From positions 1-9,327 of the forward strand of contig JACDAZ010000251.1 of assembly GCA_013695175.1 (NCBI GenBank): a DNA stretch of 9,327 nt. Direction: 5' to 3'. Below, one piece after another: positions 1-5,509 of the stretch (position 1 is the first letter of the stretch; the number at the start of each line of letters is the position of its first letter). Both the position numbers and the translations under genes were made by a program. The DNA comes from Flavisolibacter sp. (lineage in GTDB: Bacteria > Bacteroidota > Bacteroidia > Chitinophagales > Chitinophagaceae). The notes under the pieces are model-generated. The model worked only from the letters and a program-made list of their open reading frames with translations. It ran no database searches and was not told where the DNA came from.

Positions 1-153
1 GGAATAGCGGCTCTAATAAGTTGATATGATTAGAATAGATGGAGAATGTAGCAGTGACTCATCATCTTTTGGTTTTGACAGGAGGTAAACCTTTTCATCA
101 TTGTGCTGAAGTAAACTTACCTGCATGTGGTCTAACATGCTTCTTAGCTTTTT

Positions 154-182
154 AAAAAAAGAAGCAGCGGGTGCTGCTTCTT
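154..182 (-). terminator. Intrinsic terminator of the PepSY-like protein gene
   Basis: On the minus strand a perfect 10-bp stem (AAGAAGCAGC pairing with GCTGCTTCTT) with a 4-nt loop spans 159-182. It is followed directly by a run of seven T (154-160 read on the minus strand, overlapping the end of the stem). It lies about 33 nt after the stop codon at 215, as expected for a Rho-independent terminator of that gene. On the plus strand no T-run follows the hairpin, so termination should act mainly on minus-strand transcripts. Confidence 0.85.
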
Positions 183-214
183 GTAAAGGGGGAATATTTT
201 TTAACTCTTAAATT

Positions 215-655
215 CTAAAACTTATCATTTACACTATGCAAAACCCATTTTTTATTATTAAATGATTTATAAATCATAGTAGAACCTGCTTTTTCAATTT
301 GCAAATAGTATGCATTACCTGAAGTAGTACTTACAGATATGATGTCTTTGATCCAGCTGGTATCATCTTTCTTTAAATTAAGTTGCAAGTTCAATGGCAA
401 ATCAAAGAAAGAAATGTTTTTTGTTACAGCTATGAAATCTCCGGCTTCAGAATAAAAGGCTGAAAGTATTTGACCATCTAAAACAAAGGTTGCCTGGTAA
501 AAATCTCCTACTTCTTTCCACATAATATCTGCAGCAGTTGGAAAGCTATTTTCAAATGAAGACACTGCTAAAGGAGATGATTTAATTTCGTTTGCTGACG
601 CTGTCATAATAAAAGAGGAAATACTCATTGTTATGGCTAAAATAATCTGTTTCAT
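215..655 (-). CDS. Small exported PepSY-like (BT0923-type) protein
   Basis: A 146-residue protein whose first 21 residues form a signal peptide: Lys at position 2, a hydrophobic stretch, and an A-S-A cleavage site before NE. The mature part follows the pattern of the small periplasmic PepSY-like / putative beta-lactamase-inhibitor-like proteins of Bacteroidota: F-x-x-x-FP-x-A near 34-41, a W at 46, then DFYQATF, G-x-x-L-x-AFYS and GDF-A-T between about 51 and 78, and a later LP at 86-87. Only one such unit and a short C-terminal beta-rich part are present. The molecular function of the family is unknown; these proteins are thought to act in the envelope. The gene is probably monocistronic, with its own terminator (154-182) and a candidate promoter at 693-723. 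The ATG at 655 is chosen because it gives a complete signal peptide. Family assignment is by pattern recognition only. Confidence 0.8.
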   Translation of the reverse strand: MKQIILAITMSISSFIMTASANEIKSSPLAVSSFENSFPTAADIMWKEVGDFYQATFVLDGQILSAFYSEAGDFIAVTKNISFFDLPLNLQLNLKKDDTSWIKDIISVSTTSGNAYYLQIEKAGSTMIYKSFNNKKWVLHSVNDKF

Positions 656-692
656 AATTTTATTTTTTAGTGTTTGTAATTGTTTTGTTACA

Positions 693-723
693 CAAAGATG
701 GGAGTAATAACAGTACTATGCAA
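693..723 (-). promoter_or_regulatory. Candidate Bacteroidota-type promoter for the PepSY-like gene
   Basis: On the minus strand, TTG (721-723) is followed after exactly 20 nt by CATCTTTG (693-700). The Bacteroidota primary sigma factor recognises a -33 TTG-type box and a -7 box TAnnTTTG spaced about 20 nt apart; this -7 box differs from that consensus at one position. It would give a leader of roughly 30 nt before the ATG at 655. The match is visible but short, and AT-rich DNA yields such matches by chance. Confidence 0.4.
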
Positions 724-790
724 TACAAAGTAGTATAAACTGCCAAATACTATGGATGAATGGTAAAATAATAGGGATAAATTGGTTTGC

Positions 791-2704
791 TTAGTTTATC
801 AGACTTACTGTTCCTTTCAAATTGTAAATCTTTCCGGCTAAATCTTCAGCCTTTAAAATCCATACATAAGTGCCTGATGTGGAGATGCTTGCGCCTATTT
901 TACCATCCCAACCACCTTGTGTGCTGGTGGTTTTATAAACCGGTTGACCCCACCTGTTATAAACATAGAAATAGAAAAGTTTTTTTATTCCTGAATAAAA
1001 TGGTTTGAATACATCATTTAAGCCATCTCCATTTGGAGTAAAAGCATTGGGTACAAAAACAGCAGAATTTTTAAAAACCTCAATTTTTACAGAATCTGTT
1101 GCTATACATCCTTCAGGTGTGGTAACAGTTAATAAATAATCCTGGTCATCAAAAAGAACAGCTGTTGGATTAGGGAGAAATGGATTGTTTAAACTTGTTC
1201 CAGGAGACCAATTAAAATTTCCATTGCCTGAACCATTTAAAGTAAATGGAACATTATTTAAGATCATTGTATCCCTTCCGGCAGAAGCTACAGCTTGATT
1301 TATATATATAACAGCATTAAGGGTATCGGAGTAACAACCATTTTCAGCTTGTGCCCATGTTTGCAGTGCATAGTTTCCTTTTGATGAAAAATTTAAATTC
1401 AGGTTTTGTTGGTTATACTGATCCTTATTATCTATAAGCCAATGCCATGAAGTTATAATTGTATTGGCATCTGACTGTATTCCTTCTAAACTTACATTTT
1501 CATTTATACAACCATCATCAACGTTATGATCAATGACAGGTTTCGGTTTTATGTTGAATATCCGGGTTGTAGTCTTTTCTGTTCCACAACCAATAGCAGA
1601 TGTAGCGGTTAACTGCAATTTATGATTCCCTGCAGAAAGACCTGCAAGTGCTGTTTTCACATCAGTTACTATCGGCTGATCATTCAACAACCATGAATAA
1701 TTTATTGCTATACCTTCAACATTTTGTTGAAAAGTGACAGGTTTACCCTCACAAGTAGCATCAATTGAAAATTCCGCAATTGGTTTACTGCCTATAGTAA
1801 CCAATTTTACAGAGTCTGCCGTGCAACCATCAAGCGCTGTAATATTTAATGTAACCGGGTATATACCGGGTTGATTATAAATGTGGGGTGGTGGATCTTT
1901 TACATTGCTGGTTGTACCGTCTCCAAAACTCCACATATAACTGCTAATATTGGTAAAAGATTCAGAAGCATCTGTAAATAAAACAGCAGATCCTTCACAT
2001 GCATTTAAATTTCCGGAGATTGTTTTGAACTTCGGATTCAGGGCAGTACAAAATTGCTGAAGATTCCATTCACCACCTGTTGCAGCTGAAAAACCCCAAA
2101 AAACAAAGGGGTCGTTATTAAAAACATTTACAATCAAATCAATTTGTGCTTCTACTCTTAGTACATCATTAAAATAAGCCCTGTACCATTTAGTTAGCGG
2201 ATCCCAGGTAATTCTTAATTTATGCCATTGACAGTCTTCAATATCATTTGATGTGGCAGATGCCGGTACAGGCCCTGCCAAATCAAAATTATGGTTTACG
2301 TTTCCATTTATTTGAATACTGATATGATCATACGCAGGATCATTTAAATTAAAATTTTGCCATGTGTCAAGTGCAATTCCAATAGAAGGTGAAATGCCCT
2401 GAAAACCCATTCCTTCTCCGGAAGATCCAATGCTGGTACTTATTGGCTGCAACATGAAAACTATTCCATCTGCCCCCGGTGAATTGGAACAGCCTAAGAA
2501 AACATTAAACTTAAAATCAAAAGGGTTATTAAGATTTATTTTTTGTGAATTCCAGACACTTCCGCTCTTCCATCCTTCAGCAGGTGTTAGTGTATAACAA
2601 TTGCAGCTGTTTTTGGTTGCTGCTCCATTCAGTACATATTGAGCATGAATATTTAAGCTTAAAAGCAATAATAGTAAAAAAGAAAATAATCTCAATTCCA
2701 TCAT
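791..2704 (-). CDS. Secreted L-type lectin/PKD protein with T9SS type B sorting domain
   Basis: A 637-residue exported protein. Residues 1-21 are a signal peptide ending HAQ. Residues 22-222 form an L-type (legume-lectin-like) domain: GADGI at 77-81 carries the sugar-contacting Asp, D113-T-W-x-N-x-N-x-N-D122 is the calcium-binding loop, and GFSAATGG (204-211) is a typical lectin strand. A PKD domain (about 228-304) contains W-S-F-G-D-G-T. Further Ig/PKD-like modules occupy roughly 308-386, 389-467 and 470-543. Residues 548-637 are a gliding-motility C-terminal (CHU_C) domain with VPNAFTPNGDGLNDVF, YNRWGQPVY and GGWDGK. This is the T9SS type B sorting signal that sends the protein across the outer membrane. 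The likely role is carbohydrate binding at the surface or in the medium; the ligand is unknown. Two ATG codons stand in tandem at the start, and the first is used here. No catalytic domain is seen. Confidence 0.93.
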   Translation of the reverse strand: MMELRLFSFLLLLLLSLNIHAQYVLNGAATKNSCNCYTLTPAEGWKSGSVWNSQKINLNNPFDFKFNVFLGCSNSPGADGIVFMLQPISTSIGSSGEGMGFQGISPSIGIALDTWQNFNLNDPAYDHISIQINGNVNHNFDLAGPVPASATSNDIEDCQWHKLRITWDPLTKWYRAYFNDVLRVEAQIDLIVNVFNNDPFVFWGFSAATGGEWNLQQFCTALNPKFKTISGNLNACEGSAVLFTDASESFTNISSYMWSFGDGTTSNVKDPPPHIYNQPGIYPVTLNITALDGCTADSVKLVTIGSKPIAEFSIDATCEGKPVTFQQNVEGIAINYSWLLNDQPIVTDVKTALAGLSAGNHKLQLTATSAIGCGTEKTTTRIFNIKPKPVIDHNVDDGCINENVSLEGIQSDANTIITSWHWLIDNKDQYNQQNLNLNFSSKGNYALQTWAQAENGCYSDTLNAVIYINQAVASAGRDTMILNNVPFTLNGSGNGNFNWSPGTSLNNPFLPNPTAVLFDDQDYLLTVTTPEGCIATDSVKIEVFKNSAVFVPNAFTPNGDGLNDVFKPFYSGIKKLFYFYVYNRWGQPVYKTTSTQGGWDGKIGASISTSGTYVWILKAEDLAGKIYNLKGTVSLIN

Positions 2705-2718
2705 GGGGCTGGTATAAA

Positions 2719-2728
2719 TGTAATTACA
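2719..2728. repeat. 10-bp perfect palindrome in a divergent spacer
   Basis: TGTAATTACA is its own reverse complement. It lies 15 nt upstream of the ATG of the lectin/PKD gene, within the 129-bp spacer shared with the methyltransferase gene. The TGT-A...T-ACA shape resembles half-sites of dimeric regulators, but no regulator gene is present and AT-rich sequence makes short palindromes common. A role as an operator is only a possibility. Confidence 0.25.
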
Positions 2729-2756
2729 ATACTTTACTTAGCATTAATTGTTTCTT

Positions 2757-2766
2757 TATACGTATA
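2757..2766. repeat. Second 10-bp perfect palindrome in the divergent spacer
   Basis: TATACGTATA is its own reverse complement and lies 38 bp (centre to centre) from the palindrome at 2719-2728, in the middle of the spacer between the divergent lectin/PKD and methyltransferase genes. It could be a binding site affecting either gene. I saw no convincing TAnnTTTG promoter on either strand of this spacer to anchor an operator model. Confidence 0.22.
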
Positions 2767-2833
2767 TGTGGTAAACATTTCATTTTCTTTTAAAAGCATT
2801 TGCTGATATTGCGATCTGAATTGATGTTAAATT

Positions 2834-3700
2834 ATGGCTGTTTTTAAAAGTCCTTTACGTTATCCTGGCGGAAAGTCAAGAGGAGTACAGTTTTTATTCA
2901 ATTTCATTCCACCTTATGCTGAATTAAGGGAACCATTTTTTGGCGGCGGTTCACTTAGCTTTTACACAATCCAGAAAAAAAAAGATCTCATTTACAAAGC
3001 CTCTGATCTTAATTATGAATTGTTTTGTTTTTGGTACCAGTTGCAAAACAATAAATCGGAATTAATAGCAGGAGTTCAGCGCATATTTAATACTTATCAT
3101 TCTACTAATACAGGGAAAGTTTTGTTTTATGAATTAGTTGAAAGGCGGAATAGTAATTTATCCGATCTGCAAAGAGCCATTGATTTTTATGTGCTCAACA
3201 GAATTACATTTTCCGGTGTTGTTGACAGTGGTGGGTATTCGCAAGGATCTTTTGATGGACGTTTTACACAATCTTCGATTGACAGGCTGCATAAAACATC
3301 AGAATTAATACAGCATATCAGTTTTTATTGTGAGGACTATATCTACCTGCTTAATCAGAATGGTAAACAGGTTTTTATTTTTTTAGATCCTCCTTATTAT
3401 TCAGCAACAAAATCTAAGTTGTATGGTAAAAAGGGAATTTTACATACAGAATTTAACCACGTAAAGCTTTTTGAAGATCTAAAAAATTTAAAACATAAGT
3501 GGTTAATAACTTACGATAATTCCGATTTCATAAAAAAACTTTACAAAGATTTTTACCAGGTTGAATGGCAACTCGCATACGGAATGACAACAAAATACAC
3601 TGCGGGAGGAAAAAATGAAATCCTTATAGCCAATTATGATCTGCTTGCTCAGAAAGATGCAAACTTAAAAGGTAGTCATGCATTAAGTTTGAATTTTTAA
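2834..3700 (+). CDS. D12-class (Dam family) DNA adenine N6-methyltransferase
   Basis: A 288-residue enzyme, the usual length for Dam/DpnM-type methylases, which transfer a methyl group from S-adenosylmethionine to N6 of adenine in a specific DNA site. Motifs appear in the alpha-group order: P7-L-R-Y-P-G-G-K14 (motif X), E33-P-F-F-G-G-G-S40 (motif I, SAM binding), an acidic D58-L-N loop, a variable central region with L-N-R-I-T-F-S-G (121-128) that should help read the target site, and D185-P-P-Y-Y189 (motif IV, catalytic). ITYDNSD (225-231) and a C-terminal K-N-E-I-L-I follow. The target sequence cannot be read from the protein. All key motifs are intact. Its 3' end overlaps the convergent putative nuclease gene by 18 bp, which suggests a restriction-modification pair rather than a solitary housekeeping Dam. 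An A9 tract lies in codons 48-50. The ATG start has no clear Shine-Dalgarno sequence. Confidence 0.93.
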   Translation: MAVFKSPLRYPGGKSRGVQFLFNFIPPYAELREPFFGGGSLSFYTIQKKKDLIYKASDLNYELFCFWYQLQNNKSELIAGVQRIFNTYHSTNTGKVLFYELVERRNSNLSDLQRAIDFYVLNRITFSGVVDSGGYSQGSFDGRFTQSSIDRLHKTSELIQHISFYCEDYIYLLNQNGKQVFIFLDPPYYSATKSKLYGKKGILHTEFNHVKLFEDLKNLKHKWLITYDNSDFIKKLYKDFYQVEWQLAYGMTTKYTAGGKNEILIANYDLLAQKDANLKGSHALSLNF

Positions 3701-4231
3701 AGTACTGGCATAAACAACCAATTTATGGTTTTGAAGGTGGGGGAGACGGGGATATTTAAATTCTAGTTCTTTTATTTGAAAAGGTGGATATACATGACAT
3801 AGATGAAGGTTTACATCATCATATTCTACAAATATGATCCAGCTTTCAGGTTTATCTAGTATAATATCTCTTCTTTTTGGCCCCGACTGAAAGGTCCATG
3901 ACAGGCTGTATTTTTTAGCAGCTGATGTTTTTTGAGTTTTAACGGCTACTCCTTTGTTATTTACAAAAAGATCTGCATTCCAGTTTTTCTTTTTTGCTTC
4001 ATAAACTTCATAATCAGGTCCTTTAACATCTGCATAATCCTGCAGCACAAGCCTGGCAGCTTCTTCTCCTAATTTACTTATAAAATGATCTTCTTTAATT
4101 TTTGATATTTGATGTTGTTCAGAATCTGAATAATCAATGGTAGGTATAACAAGATCAGAAAATTGCCTTGCCTTTTGGATCAGGATCTCCGGCACATAAA
4201 TCTTTTTTATACTTCCATAAAATTGTTTCAT
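3683..4231 (-). CDS. Putative PD-(D/E)XK-fold nuclease, candidate restriction partner of the methylase
   Basis: A 182-residue protein with no signal peptide or membrane segment. I do not recognise a named family. The middle looks like a PD-(D/E)XK nuclease core: a helix with G55-E56-E57-A-A, then D73-x-E75, then A-D87-L-F-V, and nine residues after D87 the strand V-A96-V-K98-T-Q. In active relatives the strand usually reads E-x-K or D-x-K; here the acidic position is Ala (GCC), so the site is a variant, uses another acid such as E56/E57, or is inactive. Overlap of its 3' end with the methyltransferase gene is typical of tail-to-tail restriction-modification genes. It also follows the WecA-type gene by about 15 nt and may be co-transcribed with it. 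GTG (4232-4234) directly precedes the ATG chosen here, so the start could be one codon longer. A nuclease function is inference from motif pattern and context. Confidence 0.6.
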   Translation of the reverse strand: MKQFYGSIKKIYVPEILIQKARQFSDLVIPTIDYSDSEQHQISKIKEDHFISKLGEEAARLVLQDYADVKGPDYEVYEAKKKNWNADLFVNNKGVAVKTQKTSAAKKYSLSWTFQSGPKRRDIILDKPESWIIFVEYDDVNLHLCHVYPPFQIKELEFKYPRLPHLQNHKLVVYASTLKIQT

Positions 4232-4246
4232 CACTACTGTGATAAG

Positions 4247-5341
4247 TTATTCAGTTACAGCTTCAGAAAAATTTGTGTTTTGTGGGGCAAGGTGAACAAA
4301 CTTTAATTTTTTAAAGAAAAATACTACCAGTAGCATACTTACAATAAGTATGGCAACACCTGTTTCCTGTGATACATTTTTAAGGAAATAAGATAAAACC
4401 AGGATCAGACCATGAACAGCACAAATCATTTTAGAAGTAAAATTATGGCTCCATCCATTTGTTGTAAGTAAATGATGTATATGTATTTTATCCGGTGAAA
4501 AAGGGGATTTGCCGGACCATATGCGTAAGGCAAATACACGTAGTGTATCAAACACAGGAATTAAAACAACTCCAAATATAAATACAGGCGCATGCGGTAA
4601 AACAGCCGGCATCTTTACATTTAATAATTTAATACATAACACAGAAGTAATAAATCCTAATACAAGAGAACCCGTATCACCCATAAAAATGCGGGCTGGA
4701 TTAAAATTATAATATAAAAAACCCAATATTCCACCTGCCAGGGAAAAGGCAATCAGTGCTATGTTAGAATCTTTACCAATGGTCAGGAACAAACCAACCA
4801 TCAAAAGGCTCATAAATCCAAGTCCTCCTGCTAAGCCGTCTATTCCGTCAATTAAATTAAAAGCGTTTGTAATGCCCACAATAGCTATAACTGTAAAAGT
4901 ATATTGAGCAGATATTGGTAACTCACCGATACCAAATAAGCCATTAAAGCTTTCAATTCTAACTCCACTGAATGCAATAAGCGAAGCAGCTGCCAGTTGT
5001 ATTACAAATTTATTTCTGACTGATATATTATGCATATCATCTAAAATTCCCAAAGCAAATAAAATTGCAATACAAAGAAAAAATGCAACAACGAATTGGT
5101 CATTACTAAACCTGAACCAAAACACATTTGCTATAGCCATTCCTATACAAATGGCAACACCGCCCATAGTGGGTATGGGTTGAGAATGCATTTTGCGCAG
5201 GTCGGGCACATCAAAAAACTGGAAACGGTTTATAAGTTTTATTAGAAAAGGCATACAGAGCATGGCAACAACAAATGCTGTAACAAAACTCAATAGTGCC
5301 AGTTCAAATTGCATGAAGTGTAAAGGGAAATCTAATAGCAT
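4247..5341 (-). CDS. Undecaprenyl-phosphate GlcNAc-1-phosphate transferase-like protein (WecA/MraY family)
   Basis: A 364-residue polytopic membrane protein with about ten or eleven hydrophobic segments. It belongs to the polyprenyl-phosphate sugar-1-phosphate transferases, which move a sugar-1-phosphate from a UDP-sugar to undecaprenyl phosphate on the inner face of the cytoplasmic membrane. Family signatures are complete: H52-S-x-P-I-P-T-M-G-G, G98-x-x-D101-D102 (Mg/substrate acids), N159-A-F-N-L-I-D165-G-x-D168-G-L, F219-M-G-D222-T-G-S, and a cytoplasmic loop ending S-P-F-S-x-D284-K-I-H287-I-H-H. That histidine-rich loop is typical of the WecA/TagO/WbpL branch rather than MraY, so the likely role is starting O-antigen, capsule or similar glycan synthesis; the exact sugar is not determined. 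Start is ATG at 5341; an in-frame ATG at 5312-5314 would remove nine residues. The putative nuclease gene follows closely, and recG is divergent. Confidence 0.9.
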   Translation of the reverse strand: MLLDFPLHFMQFELALLSFVTAFVVAMLCMPFLIKLINRFQFFDVPDLRKMHSQPIPTMGGVAICIGMAIANVFWFRFSNDQFVVAFFLCIAILFALGILDDMHNISVRNKFVIQLAAASLIAFSGVRIESFNGLFGIGELPISAQYTFTVIAIVGITNAFNLIDGIDGLAGGLGFMSLLMVGLFLTIGKDSNIALIAFSLAGGILGFLYYNFNPARIFMGDTGSLVLGFITSVLCIKLLNVKMPAVLPHAPVFIFGVVLIPVFDTLRVFALRIWSGKSPFSPDKIHIHHLLTTNGWSHNFTSKMICAVHGLILVLSYFLKNVSQETGVAILIVSMLLVVFFFKKLKFVHLAPQNTNFSEAVTE

Positions 5342-5372
5342 AAAATGCTGAAATGGTATTTTAAGGGTGCGC

Positions 5373-5402
5373 CAAATTAGGCATAAAATTTAAAAGGTGC
5401 AA
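5373..5402 (-). promoter_or_regulatory. Candidate promoter for the WecA-type gene
   Basis: On the minus strand TTG (5400-5402) is followed after 20 nt by TAATTTG (5373-5379). This resembles the Bacteroidota TTG / TAnnTTTG promoter with one base missing in the -7 box. It would start transcription about 25 nt before the ATG at 5341. The match is imperfect and the region is AT-rich, so it is only a candidate. Confidence 0.25.
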
Positions 5403-5477
5403 TAATTTATATAATAGAATAAGTGATGAATCAACTTGTATTAAATTTTTAATGTCTGAAACTCAATGTACTGGGTG

Positions 5478-5508
5478 TTGAACACTTATTTTTACCAAAA
5501 TATATTTT
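5478..5508 (+). promoter_or_regulatory. Candidate promoter for recG
   Basis: TTG (5478-5480) is followed after exactly 20 nt by TATATTTT (5501-5508), one mismatch from the Bacteroidota -7 box TAnnTTTG. If used, transcription would begin near 5512-5515, placing the recG start codon at or downstream of that point and giving an almost leaderless message. This conflicts with start codons at 5504 or 5510, so the promoter and the start need to be settled together. Confidence 0.25.
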
Positions 5509-5509
5509 C

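Noticed and set aside
13..138. Minus-strand 41-codon open frame beyond the terminator
   Set aside because: It begins with an ATG and ends with TAG, but the peptide resembles nothing I recognise, has no signal or domain, and sits directly behind a strong terminator. Short open frames of this size are expected by chance. The rest of 1-153 has stops in all plus frames and shows no RNA gene.
731..752. Inverted repeat TAGTAT/ATACTA with a 10-nt loop downstream of the lectin/PKD gene
   Set aside because: The stem is 6 bp, almost all A/T, and no T-run follows on either strand, so it does not support a terminator call.
787..1008. Plus-strand open frame opposite the C-terminal part of the lectin/PKD gene
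   Set aside because: It lies antisense inside a well-supported gene with an intact T9SS sorting domain; the translation has no domain character.
2545..2793. Plus-strand open frame over the start of the lectin/PKD gene
   Set aside because: Antisense shadow of the signal peptide and N-terminal coding region; no recognisable protein features.
4509..4712. Plus-strand open frame inside the WecA-type gene
   Set aside because: Antisense shadow of conserved membrane segments and the histidine loop of a confident gene.
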